This document shows, one piece after another, positions 15,980 to 24,169 of a stretch of 64,000 bases of DNA; positions within the stretch are counted from its first letter, which is position 1, and each line of letters opens with the position of its first letter. The position numbers and the translations under genes are program-made. The stretch comes from G963665925 sp963678925 (GTDB lineage Bacteria > Bacillota > Clostridia > Peptostreptococcales > Acidaminobacteraceae): NCBI GenBank assembly GCA_963678925.1, contig OY787533.1, positions 2,976,001 to 3,040,000 on the forward strand. The letters run 5' to 3'. The notes under the pieces were generated by a model, which ran no database searches, was not told the origin of the DNA, and was given only the letters and a program-made list of their open reading frames with translations.

Positions 15980-17581
15980 TCAATGCACATTATAAACATA
16001 GATTTTCCACGGATAATCACCGAGAAAACGTATGATACGGCTTCCGTAATAGCTGTTTTCAAATTCATATGTTAAAGTAGCTTCTTCTTTTAGGAAAATT
16101 TGCATGTCATCATACCATGCATCGTCGTCGCCGTAGAGAATTTCCCATTGCTGGTTGCGATGGATGTAGTCGTACTCTTCGTAATAGATAATGGTGTCAA
16201 TATCTCTGTTCCGGATATATGCAGCGAGGGACGTGTCTTCTGGGTAATTTTCATTTGCATCGATATAGGCTAGGTTGCGAATATCATAAAATGTATGCTC
16301 GTGGAAGAGGAAACCGCTATTGAGATTTCCAAGAATAATGGCATCATCATCGATTTTGTTATCAAGCTCTGAGAGGTATTCATCGTAAGTATGGTTAGCG
16401 CTTAAGGCATATTCCGTACTGAGCGAGTGAATTGATATCGAAGCTATAAGTATGACGAAAGCATAATAGACATACGCAAGTCCCGGATGTTTTAATCGCG
16501 ATTTGATGGAAGGTCTATAGCTGTAAATGACTTCCATAGTTATCAAAATTGAAAAATAGAGAGGTAAAATAAGAAAAGTTATAGAGGTTGTATTATAACG
16601 GCCAATAAGAAAAATTGCAATGTTGTAGCCGATTGCCATAATCGAGGCATCTATTAGGAAATGAATTGAATTGTCCTTATGAGTGCATTTTCTAGTTAGA
16701 CCGAAGATGAAGATTGATGCACTTAATAAGCCGCCAATGATATAAATTGCTTGCATTGGTGGAATATAATATGTGCCGGATACTTGATAATACAGTTTCA
16801 GGTAAAAATCTTTTATATTTATGATACGACTTGATGGCAGGGCATCAACGCTAAGTGTCTGACCGTATGCCCAGTATTCAGATAGAAAATTGGGGTTGGC
16901 TAACAGGGTGGCACCAATATGCAGGAAGGCGAATCCGCCAACAATCACCACGAAAGTCAACAACTGTTTTCCGGAAATGGACTTTGTAATCCAGTCTTTT
17001 AATAGAACGCTACCTACCATAGTGGCAATGATGAAGGCATTTGGATGAAAACCTATGGATATGCCTAAGAGTAGAGCTATTTTGTAAATAGAGCGGTCCT
17101 TATAGTATAGGTATATACAGATGGTCAGCATCATAAGCAAGACCATTTCCTGGCGACCAAAATGTGCAGCATAGATGAACTGGAGGTTCAGGGAAAATAT
17201 AATGGTGTATATAAGAGCCCTGTGTTTAGCAATCTTAAGTGTTGTTAGAAGCTTATGAAAGAAGTACAAGGTAATTACTGCTGCAATGAGGCTTAACAAG
17301 CGTATGGAAAATACCGTATTTCCAAATAGAGCGACAAAAGGCACTTGCAACAGATGGTAGAAGGACTTAAGGGTATGAACGGTTCTAGGCATTAAGTCAA
17401 AAAAAGATTCTGAAACAAAGATTGTTTTATGTCTAATATACTCATTGGTGAGTCCGGATAACCAGGCTTCATCTGAGTGAATGAATGGAAATGCAGTTAA
17501 TGTAAACAGATTGAAGATGGAATAAATACATAGATAAATGTAGATGGAATAGTTTAGAGACTTGTTTTTCAAGGTTGTCAT
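15980..17581 (-). CDS. GT-C type membrane glycosyltransferase-like protein (GT39/ArnT-like)
   Basis: A 533-residue protein with about ten to eleven hydrophobic segments and a soluble C-terminal tail (about 430-533). In the first external loop it carries Ile-His-Ser-Asp-Glu-Ala-Trp, matching the acidic Asp-Glu motif of dolichyl/polyprenyl-phosphate-sugar GT-C transferases, and Gly-Arg-Gln-Glu-Met follows a later helix. Such enzymes move a sugar from a lipid carrier to an extracytoplasmic acceptor; donor and acceptor are unknown. ATG 17581 is preferred over an upstream in-frame TTG (17617), although both have weak ribosome sites. It is convergent with the rhodanese-CstR gene and unrelated in theme to the sulfur genes around it. 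Confidence 0.7.
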   Translation of the reverse strand: MTTLKNKSLNYSIYIYLCIYSIFNLFTLTAFPFIHSDEAWLSGLTNEYIRHKTIFVSESFFDLMPRTVHTLKSFYHLLQVPFVALFGNTVFSIRLLSLIAAVITLYFFHKLLTTLKIAKHRALIYTIIFSLNLQFIYAAHFGRQEMVLLMMLTICIYLYYKDRSIYKIALLLGISIGFHPNAFIIATMVGSVLLKDWITKSISGKQLLTFVVIVGGFAFLHIGATLLANPNFLSEYWAYGQTLSVDALPSSRIINIKDFYLKLYYQVSGTYYIPPMQAIYIIGGLLSASIFIFGLTRKCTHKDNSIHFLIDASIMAIGYNIAIFLIGRYNTTSITFLILPLYFSILITMEVIYSYRPSIKSRLKHPGLAYVYYAFVILIASISIHSLSTEYALSANHTYDEYLSELDNKIDDDAIILGNLNSGFLFHEHTFYDIRNLAYIDANENYPEDTSLAAYIRNRDIDTIIYYEEYDYIHRNQQWEILYGDDDAWYDDMQIFLKEEATLTYEFENSYYGSRIIRFLGDYPWKIYVYNVH

Positions 17582-17628
17582 GGGGATCACTTTCGCTATT
17601 ATACGATTTAAAGACAAAATATGAGATT

Positions 17629-17637
17629 ATTATAGCA
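17629..17637 (-). promoter_or_regulatory. extended -10 promoter for the GT-C gene
   Basis: On the minus strand TGC TATAAT (17637 down to 17629), about 48 bp before ATG 17581. No good -35 is seen, which an extended -10 does not require. Confidence 0.45.
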
Positions 17638-17884
17638 TATTCGCAAGTGAGAAACCTAAAAAATTGAAAGCTGTTCAAATAGACACTTCTGATTCCCTTC
17701 GAAGAAATCATAGAGCAGTCCTTTAGAAGCCTTGTGAAGAAATCACATAAGTTTGTCGGATGGTATATCTAAAATGCTTATGGCTGCTGTTGGTTTTTTT
17801 AATATATAATGTAATATGTTGGTTTAATGATGAAATGTTAGTCTCAAGGTTGATTGATTATTAACAATTTACCGCTTTAAAAAT
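17638..17884. other. intergenic region between divergent genes
   Basis: Holds a TATAAT at 17815-17820 that may serve the rhodanese lipoprotein gene (TTGGTT 19 bp upstream is a weak -35). Nothing else is recognised. Confidence 0.35.
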
Positions 17885-17896
17885 GGAGGTCCCATT

Positions 17897-18826
17897 ATGA
17901 AATTAATGATGAAGAAAGCAGCCGCATTGGCTTTAGCCATGGCAATGGTCTTTGTATTTGTTGCCTGTAGTCCAAATGACGTTCCAACCGATTTTTCAGA
18001 TAGCAATAATGTTCTTGAAGCCAGTCAGCTGAAAGATGTCCTTGCTGACAGCAAGACAGTTGTAATTGATGCTCGAGGCGAAGAACTTTACAGCAAGGGA
18101 CACCTTAAAGGTGCCATCAGTTTACCAGCTGGCAAACTGACAGTATCTGAGCCGGTAGAAGGCCTTATTGCTCCAAAAGAGCAGGTTGAGGAAGTTTTAA
18201 GTGCTTGTGGCATTAGCAATGACAGCAACATTTACATTTATGATAATAAGAATGGAATCTATGCTGCACGAATCTGGTGGGTTCTCAAAGTGTATGGACA
18301 TGAAAATGTGCAAGTTATCAATGGTGGAGAATCAGCAATCGTAGAGGCGATGACTGTGTCGGAAATGACATTGGAGCCAACTGTACTTGCACCTACTGCA
18401 TATGAAGCAAAAGACGCTGATCTTTCAACTTTTGCATCAAAGGATGACGTATTGGCAGTTGTAGAGAATGAAGACAGCAATGTCAAAATAATTGATGCGC
18501 GATCGGCTGCTGAAAATGCTGAAGGAACTATTCCAGGTGCTATTCTTTATCCACATACACAAAATACGCATGAAGATGGCACATTTAAGTCGCCATGGGA
18601 CATATATCTTGATTATGAAGATAAAGGGTTTGAGCGTGAGGATGAGATTTATGTTTTCTGCAAATCTTCAGTAAGAGCAACTCAAACACTGCTCCTGCTT
18701 AAAGAAGCTGGATATAAGAATGTGAAGGTTTATGATGGTGCATGGTTCGAGTGGTCTGGAAATGATGCTCCACAAGTAGAAAAGGTTGAAGAAAAAGTAG
18801 TTCCATCTGCTGGCGATGGTTCTTGA
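17897..18826 (+). CDS. two-domain rhodanese-like sulfurtransferase lipoprotein
   Basis: A 309-residue lipoprotein with lipobox Val-Phe-Val-Ala-Cys (Cys24). Two rhodanese domains follow: the first (about 40-160) has no Cys at the active-loop position (Tyr-Asp-Asn-Lys-Asn-Gly), the second (about 175-295) has the catalytic Cys in Val-Phe-Cys-Lys-Ser-Ser-Val-Arg. This inactive-plus-active arrangement is standard for thiosulfate and 3-mercaptopyruvate sulfurtransferases, but here it is anchored outside the cell, where it could handle thiosulfate or polysulfide before uptake. GGAGGT is 7-10 nt before the ATG. It is followed by a strong terminator and continues the sulfur theme of 9.4-15.9 kb, though separated by an opposing gene. 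Confidence 0.9.
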   Translation: MKLMMKKAAALALAMAMVFVFVACSPNDVPTDFSDSNNVLEASQLKDVLADSKTVVIDARGEELYSKGHLKGAISLPAGKLTVSEPVEGLIAPKEQVEEVLSACGISNDSNIYIYDNKNGIYAARIWWVLKVYGHENVQVINGGESAIVEAMTVSEMTLEPTVLAPTAYEAKDADLSTFASKDDVLAVVENEDSNVKIIDARSAAENAEGTIPGAILYPHTQNTHEDGTFKSPWDIYLDYEDKGFEREDEIYVFCKSSVRATQTLLLLKEAGYKNVKVYDGAWFEWSGNDAPQVEKVEEKVVPSAGDGS

Positions 18827-18900
18827 TTGAAATCATGCTGACTGTTTCAAAGTGCAATACACAAAATGTATGAGTATTCAATCACATATGGATAGCATTA

Positions 18901-18943
18901 AAAGCCTTTGCTACACATTTCATGTGTAGCAAAGGCTTTTTTA
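18901..18943 (+). terminator. Rho-independent terminator after the rhodanese lipoprotein
   Basis: A perfect 18-bp stem (18901-18918 with 18922-18939) and a TTC loop, followed by a T run. Confidence 0.92.
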
Positions 18944-18971
18944 TATGATTTAGGATATCAAGCATAATAAT

Positions 18972-18992
18972 AGGGGCTGAAACTCAGCCCCC
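18972..18992 (-). terminator. terminator-like hairpin for the Na/Pi cotransporter gene
   Basis: GGGGCTGA (18973-18980) pairs with TCAGCCCC (18984-18991). On the minus strand it is followed by the weakly T-rich TATTATTAT. Confidence 0.6.
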
Positions 18993-19013
18993 ACCATTTA
19001 TGTGTAATATTTT

Positions 19014-20624
19014 CTAGGCAATGTGATCTGCAGCCATTCTCGCAAAGTTGCAAGACAGGTCAGAAACACGTTCCAGGTTGTTGATGATTTCAAGATAGTA
19101 AATACCGGATTGAGAATCACACTGGTTGTTGTGAAGTCTCGTAAAGTGATCTTGTCTCGCATTTCGCTCAAGCATATCCATTTCCTTTTCCAGTTCATAG
19201 ACCTGAGCAATTTTTGCTTCATCTGGTGCTTCAATAACTTCAAGCGCAAGTGTAAGCGTTTTTGAAGTGATTTCATGCATCTCTTGAAGTGAAGCGCGTG
19301 ACATTTCACTGAAAGTAATTTTGAATTCATCAATTGACGTAATGAGTTCGGCGATGTTGTCCGCATGGTCGCCAATGCGTTCTATGTCATTCACTGTATT
19401 GAATAAGCTATTCACATAGGTTCTGTCTTCAACCTTTAGATCACAGTTTGAAAGCTTAACCAGATATTCTGTAATTTCCTTTTCAAAAGCGTTGATTTCT
19501 TTTTCAATTCGGAATGTTTCTGCAACATTTTCATACTTACCTGAAAAGAGTGTGTCCATAGCAGCATTCAAACTCTGCTGAGCTCTTTGGCCCATGTGTA
19601 CAGTCTCTTGAACAGTACTGTTTAGAGCGATACTTGGTGTTTCAAGAATACGCTCATCGATATATTTTGTAAGCTTTTCCTTTTGCTCATCGCCCTTGTC
19701 AGGAACAAGGAACATGGCAATCTTAATTAGGATAAATGCAAATGGGAACTGAATGATTACGTTGGCAATATTGAAAATAGTATGCGCATTTGCAATTTGA
19801 CGGCCTACATCGGTTGGATCCCAGCTTGTAACAACATGCGTGATCGGTGTGGATAGGAATACCACAAAGAGGATGGTACCCACCAGGTTGAAGGCCATAT
19901 GGATGATGGCTGCACGCTTTGCGTTTTTGCTGGCACCAATACTTGAAAGCAGGGCTGTTGTACATGTACCCATGTTATCACCGTAAAGGATTGGCAGTGC
20001 TGCTGCAAGCGGCAGGATACCTTGTGAGGCAAGGGCAATAAGCATACCAATAGAAGCACTCGAAGACTGTACAACAAATGTCAGCGTCAAGCCGATGAGT
20101 ACGCCAAGTATTGGATTATGACTCAGGTTGGCCATCAGCACATTGAAAGTTTCCAGCTCGCGAAGCGGCTTTAAGGAATCCTTCAGGAACTCCATACCGA
20201 TGAATAGGATACCGAGACCAATCAGGATTTCAGCAAAGTTCTTTTGCTTGTCCTTTTTAGCAGTCATCCATAGGATCATACCAATGCCTACAGAAACAGG
20301 CGCGATTTTATCAACTGACAATGAAACAATCTGTCCTGTGATGGTTGTACCAACATTTGCACCCATGATAACGCCTACAGCTTGAGTAAGCTTCATCATG
20401 CCTGCGTTTACAAAACCTACGACCATAACGGTTGTAGCACTGGAGCTCTGAATAACACCAGTAACGACTGTACCGACGATAACACCCATCAAACGATTGC
20501 GTGTGAGCAGCTCGATGATCTTTTCCATTTTGCGACCCGCAGATTTCTGAAGGCCAGCACTCATGACTTGCATTCCAAAGAGGAATAGTCCTAAACCACC
20601 TATAACACCAATTAATACTTCCAA
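19014..20624 (-). CDS. Na/Pi cotransporter family protein with PhoU-like C-terminus
   Basis: A 536-residue protein. The N-terminal part (about 1-310) has the duplicated Na/Pi cotransporter (NptA/PNaS) core with the repeated Gln-Ser-Ser-Ser-Ala motif, seen in Thr-Gly-Val-Ile-Gln-Ser-Ser-Ser-Ala-Thr-Thr and again in Val-Val-Gln-Ser-Ser-Ser-Ala-Ser. The C-terminal third is a helical PhoU-like domain (about 340-530). Such proteins import phosphate with sodium, and the PhoU part may regulate transport. The start is TTG at 20624: the minus strand reads GAGGTG only 5 nt before it and no ATG is close, so this is an unusual start supported by its ribosome site. No other phosphate gene is nearby. Confidence 0.92.
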   Translation of the reverse strand: MEVLIGVIGGLGLFLFGMQVMSAGLQKSAGRKMEKIIELLTRNRLMGVIVGTVVTGVIQSSSATTVMVVGFVNAGMMKLTQAVGVIMGANVGTTITGQIVSLSVDKIAPVSVGIGMILWMTAKKDKQKNFAEILIGLGILFIGMEFLKDSLKPLRELETFNVLMANLSHNPILGVLIGLTLTFVVQSSSASIGMLIALASQGILPLAAALPILYGDNMGTCTTALLSSIGASKNAKRAAIIHMAFNLVGTILFVVFLSTPITHVVTSWDPTDVGRQIANAHTIFNIANVIIQFPFAFILIKIAMFLVPDKGDEQKEKLTKYIDERILETPSIALNSTVQETVHMGQRAQQSLNAAMDTLFSGKYENVAETFRIEKEINAFEKEITEYLVKLSNCDLKVEDRTYVNSLFNTVNDIERIGDHADNIAELITSIDEFKITFSEMSRASLQEMHEITSKTLTLALEVIEAPDEAKIAQVYELEKEMDMLERNARQDHFTRLHNNQCDSQSGIYYLEIINNLERVSDLSCNFARMAADHIA

Positions 20625-20722
20625 AAGTCCACCTCGTTAATATTAAAATTATAACCTTGTCTACAATTGCCTCGTTAATTCTAATTTACAGGCGTTGATT
20701 TTATGTTATAGACATGTTAATT

Positions 20723-21637
20723 CTATGTTAAGTGGTCTTGGATTTCGTTTGATATCTCAAGTGTTTTGTCGTCCTTGCATAAGCTGAGGCTGATATCCCA
20801 CAATTTATCCTGCAGGGCTTCATCTAAGGCGAAGTCCTTTTCATCTATTTCAATAAAAGCACCCTTTTTCCAAGTCATGAGCTTGCCGGACTTTTCTAGG
20901 CTGTGACGGGCATCTTCTGTAAATAGGGGCGCCATAATCTTCCCGCAGGTTTCCATTGAAATAAAAGTACCAAACAGTTTCATAAGAGAAGCTGCAATCC
21001 GCATGGGGGCAGGAATGATATTGAGTTGATTGGTCCAGACCGTCTTACTGATATGAAATCCTACAAAGGATATGGAGACATTTGGCTTGTTCTGATAGAG
21101 CCGATGAAGCCTATATAGGAACATACGCTTGGCAACCATTGCCTGACCAATAGCTTGCTCATAGTTCCACTTGTCAGCCATTTGCAGATTGTCCCAGTGC
21201 ATTTCGCCAAAGGAAGCTGCGTTAAATATGATTCTTCCGCCTGATTCAGATTTTTCAATTAGGTCGAGTAGATTCAAAACCAGCATGTACTGAGATAGGT
21301 AATTGACCTGGAAATGTGCATCGAGCCCATCTTCAGTCTCAACACGCTGCGGAGCATATCCGATGCCGGCATTGATAAATATGCCATCTAAGCTGTCGTG
21401 TTTTTCATGCAGTTCATGAATAGCCCTTTTAACATCGCTGAATTTTGTTAAATCGCATAGAACCATGGAAGCTTTTGTATTGGAGCATTCCTTTCTAAAT
21501 TCTTCTATGACTTCCTGACCCAGTGCTTTTGACCGACATAAAATAATAAGTTCATGTTCATTTTGACCACTGGACGACAGTACTTTTGCAACACCTTTCC
21601 CCATGCCGTTGGTGCCGCCAGTAATAAGTATTTTCAT
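20723..21637 (-). CDS. short-chain dehydrogenase-like protein, catalytic Tyr/Lys apparently lost
   Basis: A 304-residue Rossmann-fold protein. It keeps the cofactor motif Thr-Gly-Gly-Thr-Asn-Gly-Met-Gly-Lys-Gly at residues 6-15, an Asp-Leu after the fourth strand, and Asn-Ala-Gly-Ile-Gly near 90. It resembles retinol-dehydrogenase/WWOX-type SDRs. The catalytic Ser is plausible (Asn-Ala-Ala-Ser-Phe), but the stretch that should be Tyr-x3-Lys aligns as Ile-Gly-Gln-Ala-Met in Gln-Ala-Ile-Gly-Gln-Ala-Met-Val, so both general acid residues are missing. Either the protein is a non-catalytic NAD(P)-binding member or the chemistry differs. It is a single gene with no clear operon partner. Confidence 0.82.
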   Translation of the reverse strand: MKILITGGTNGMGKGVAKVLSSSGQNEHELIILCRSKALGQEVIEEFRKECSNTKASMVLCDLTKFSDVKRAIHELHEKHDSLDGIFINAGIGYAPQRVETEDGLDAHFQVNYLSQYMLVLNLLDLIEKSESGGRIIFNAASFGEMHWDNLQMADKWNYEQAIGQAMVAKRMFLYRLHRLYQNKPNVSISFVGFHISKTVWTNQLNIIPAPMRIAASLMKLFGTFISMETCGKIMAPLFTEDARHSLEKSGKLMTWKKGAFIEIDEKDFALDEALQDKLWDISLSLCKDDKTLEISNEIQDHLT

Positions 21638-21804
21638 AAATCATTCACCGCTTTCAAAGACTGATTCCCCAAAATCACAAATCGTATATTTAATAAATAC
21701 AATTCTATAGATGAAATCTTAGAGTTCCCTGAGAAGAGGATTAATTTTGGCAATATAGGTCTTTGGGTGCTAAACTTGTGTCTTCTGTGTTATGATAAAT
21801 TTAC

Positions 21805-21924
21805 ATGGAAGAAACAGTAAACCGTGTATGCTGGTGGCTGATATGGGAGGGACGTTACTGGCGTCGCCGCCCCATATTTGAAAAACACTTGCGTATGGAG
21901 TGCAGAATAAGCGTAAACATATAA
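21805..21924 (+). CDS. possible leader peptide, 39 aa, Trp-rich
   Basis: ATG 21805 to TAA 21924 reads 39 residues including Cys-Trp-Trp-Leu-Ile-Trp and Tyr-Trp-Arg-Arg-Arg-Pro, i.e. four Trp in 11 codons. There is no ribosome site, but the ATG is about 9 nt after a TATGAT -10 element, so the mRNA could be leaderless. Hairpin arms start right after the tandem Trp codons. It may be a chance frame, but its position fits a leader peptide. Confidence 0.3.
   Translation: MEETVNRVCWWLIWEGRYWRRRPIFEKHLRMECRISVNI
21841..21877 (+). repeat. imperfect hairpin in leader (arm 1:2)
   Basis: ATATGGG, GG and ACG (21841-21854) pair with CGT, CC and CCCATAT (21862-21877). The downstream arm can instead pair with 21941-21955. 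Confidence 0.5.
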
Positions 21925-21952
21925 TGAAGAACATTGTGAATTTCAAAATATG

Positions 21953-21987
21953 GGCTTGAGTAGAGTGGCCTCGACAAGCCTTATTTT
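21953..21987 (+). terminator. terminator-like hairpin in leader (arm 3:4)
   Basis: GGCTTG (21953-21958) pairs with CAAGCC (21975-21980), with inner GAG/CTC, followed by TTATTTT. It is short but placed before the gene at 22040. Confidence 0.45.
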
Positions 21988-22039
21988 GAGTGTATTAATA
22001 GTTTGAGACTTTACTGAGGATGATGTTGTGGAGGCGGTC

Positions 22040-23392
22040 ATGGATAAGTTTATTGATATGTTTAAAAAGGGAACGCAGTTTGTAAATATTGTGTCGGCAG
22101 TAAGCTCAGAAGAGCTGACCTTCAGTGATCACATAAGTACGGCCTATACCAGCGAGGAATGCATAAAGTTCATTCCGGCATCTGGTGCAGCCACTAGAAT
22201 GTTCAAAAATCTGTATGAGTTCTTAGACAACCAGGTAGAAACGGATTTCGTGAATGTTTTTTTCGACAACTTGGAAAAGTTTGCGTTTTACAAGCTGCTA
22301 GACCTAAGCGGACTCGACAAGAACCGTCTTGAAGATAGAGTTCAGATAGTGAACAAGGTACTTAACACAGATCTAAACTATGGGCAGTTGCCGAAAGCGC
22401 TTATCAAAATGCATACCTATGAAAGTGTGGCAACGACACCCATTGATGAGCACATTTATGAAGGTGAGAGCTACTTGGATTCAGAATTAGTCAATCTGCA
22501 CTTTACAATATCCAAAGAGCACGAAGCGCTGTTTAATGCATATGTAGAAAACGCACTGAAAGACAAGCAGGATATTAACATTACATACTCGTTTCAAAAG
22601 AAGGAAACAGATACCCTGGCGGTAGATATGAATAACGCGCCATTTGTTCTTGAGAGTGGACAAGTCCTATACCGGGCCGGGGGCCATGGTGCCCTCATTG
22701 AGAATCTGAACGACCTGAACGGTGATATTATCTTTATAAAGAACATCGACAATGTATGTCATAAGGATCATTCCAAAGAAACCATTGACTCAAAAAAAAT
22801 GCTTGCTTCCATAGGCCTTGAAGTTAAGGCACAAGTAGATGGACACATTAAGTCAATACTTGAGAATGACTTTGATCTTGCCCAAATTCAGGCCTTTATC
22901 AATTCAGTCCTGAATATTAGATTTAAAAATGAGCTTACAAAAGAAAAAGCCCTGGAAATACTAGATAGACCTCTAAGAGTCTGTGGTGTGGTAAAGAATC
23001 AGGGAGAGCCCGGTGGCGGTCCCTTTATTGTAGATAACGGTGACTATTTCGACTTGCAAATCTGTGAAAAGGCAGAAATCGATTTGGAAAACCCAGAGCA
23101 TTTGGAAATACTAAATGCATCAAAGTATTTCAACCCGGTAGACTTGGTATGCTTCGTCAGAAACCATAGAGGTGAAAAGTTCAACCTGCTTGATTATATC
23201 AATAAGGACAGATATATCATCAGTGAGAAAACCTATAAGGGAAGAAAGCTAAAGGCACTTGAGCATCCAGGCCTCTGGAATGGCGCCATGCATCACTGGA
23301 ACACGCTTTTTGTAGAGGTGCCACTTTCAACATTTAACCCGGTTAAGACTGTAAATGACCTTTTAAGACAAGGACATAGAGCCAAGGTGTAA
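22040..23392 (+). CDS. DUF4301 family protein (nucleotidyltransferase-like)
   Basis: A 450-residue soluble protein that I recognise as DUF4301. Ile-Pro-Ala-Ser-Gly-Ala-Ala-Thr-Arg-Met (about residues 44-53) resembles the phosphate-binding loop of GT-A nucleotidyltransferases, Arg-Ala-Gly-Gly-His-Gly-Ala-Leu-Ile-Glu-Asn-Leu-Asn (about 212-224) resembles the UDP-sugar pyrophosphorylase loop, and Asn-Gln-Gly-Glu-Pro-Gly-Gly-Gly-Pro-Phe (about 324-333) is a family hallmark. Function is unproven; an NDP-sugar pyrophosphorylase-like activity is inference. ATG 22040 is chosen over GTG 22028 because GGAGG (22030-22034) precedes it. The family is best known to me from Bacteroidetes, so transfer is possible. 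The gene lies behind an unusual leader. Confidence 0.78.
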   Translation: MDKFIDMFKKGTQFVNIVSAVSSEELTFSDHISTAYTSEECIKFIPASGAATRMFKNLYEFLDNQVETDFVNVFFDNLEKFAFYKLLDLSGLDKNRLEDRVQIVNKVLNTDLNYGQLPKALIKMHTYESVATTPIDEHIYEGESYLDSELVNLHFTISKEHEALFNAYVENALKDKQDINITYSFQKKETDTLAVDMNNAPFVLESGQVLYRAGGHGALIENLNDLNGDIIFIKNIDNVCHKDHSKETIDSKKMLASIGLEVKAQVDGHIKSILENDFDLAQIQAFINSVLNIRFKNELTKEKALEILDRPLRVCGVVKNQGEPGGGPFIVDNGDYFDLQICEKAEIDLENPEHLEILNASKYFNPVDLVCFVRNHRGEKFNLLDYINKDRYIISEKTYKGRKLKALEHPGLWNGAMHHWNTLFVEVPLSTFNPVKTVNDLLRQGHRAKV

Positions 23393-23538
23393 AAGTGTTC
23401 TAACCAAAAAATGAAAATGAAAAACAGGTGTGCTAATATCGAAGTAGGCGAGCCTCTTGAGGCAGATTTCAAGCATTAGAATAACCTGATAAATCGATAA
23501 TTTGAATAGCCTGGTGAAGTCAAAGGATGGTGGATAAG

Positions 23539-23994
23539 ATGATTTACGATAAAATTGCAAACATAAATGATTATGATTTGAAGCATGCACATTTGAAGCG
23601 TGCACTTACAAGCATTGCGCGTGGCGAATACTTGAATTTTGAATCCGGAAAAAATGAGATAGAGGGTGACAATCTGTATGCAATCAGAGTGAAACTGTCA
23701 CTTGGAGATTATGAGGAAGGTATTTTTGAAGCCCACAAGAAATATGTCGATATACATGTACCTGTTACAAACAGTGAAGATGTAGGGATTGCATTTGTAG
23801 AGGATATTACGGTCACATCTGATTATGATGCGGCAGGTGATTGTCTTTTAGGAAAATCAGATACCTGTATGGATGTAAGGCTTTCAGAAGGTGAGTTTCT
23901 GCTTGTATTCCCTCAAGACGCACATAAAGTTGGTGTTTCAAAGGCCAACATCGGCAAGACATACGAGAAGGTCATCTATAAGGTACTTCTATAA
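23539..23994 (+). CDS. YhcH/YjgK/YiaL family protein
   Basis: A 151-residue cupin-like protein of the DUF386 family. His-Lys-Lys-Tyr-Val-Asp-Ile-His-Val-Pro-Val (about 69-79) and Phe-Pro-Gln-Asp-Ala-His-Lys-Val (about 124-131) supply the metal-binding His and acid residues of the fold. Members accompany sugar-acid and sialic-acid catabolism (YhcH, YiaL); some are proposed to be anomerases. The start is ATG 23539, five nt after GGTGG; ATG 23527 lacks spacing. It follows the DUF4301 gene by about 145 bp, which weakly suggests a carbohydrate role for both. It is followed by a terminator. Confidence 0.88.
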   Translation: MIYDKIANINDYDLKHAHLKRALTSIARGEYLNFESGKNEIEGDNLYAIRVKLSLGDYEEGIFEAHKKYVDIHVPVTNSEDVGIAFVEDITVTSDYDAAGDCLLGKSDTCMDVRLSEGEFLLVFPQDAHKVGVSKANIGKTYEKVIYKVLL

Positions 23995-24000
23995 TGATAA

Positions 24001-24039
24001 AAAGACGCGTAAGTCCTTCGTGGGACCTGCGCGTTTTTT
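24001..24039 (+). terminator. Rho-independent terminator
   Basis: ACGCG (24005-24009)/CGCGT (24030-24034) outer stem and GTCC/GGAC inner stem, followed by T6. Confidence 0.8.
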
Positions 24040-24169
24040 AAGTAAACAGATTTGGGATGATGGCGTGATAAAGGCACATTTGCAAATCCGCTGTACAGGT
24101 GAAGTCCATATGGGGTACAAGTTAAGTGTATGATTTAAGTGTACTTTTGATATCCGAGGAGATTCTATC

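Larger units (their letters stand above)
21638..22039. other. 400-bp leader region with alternative hairpins
   Basis: This region holds an extended -10 sequence (TGT TATGAT, 21788-21796), a 39-codon Trp- and Arg-rich reading frame (21805-21924), competing helices (21841-21877; 21869-21883 with 21941-21955) and a terminator-like hairpin (21953-21987), then the ribosome site for the DUF4301 gene. See the findings for the interpretation. Confidence 0.5.

Noticed and set aside
17758..17767. GGATGGTATA upstream of the rhodanese lipoprotein as a second CstR-like site
   Set aside because: Only a half-site with a one-base gap relative to the 9383 operator; no opposing arm.
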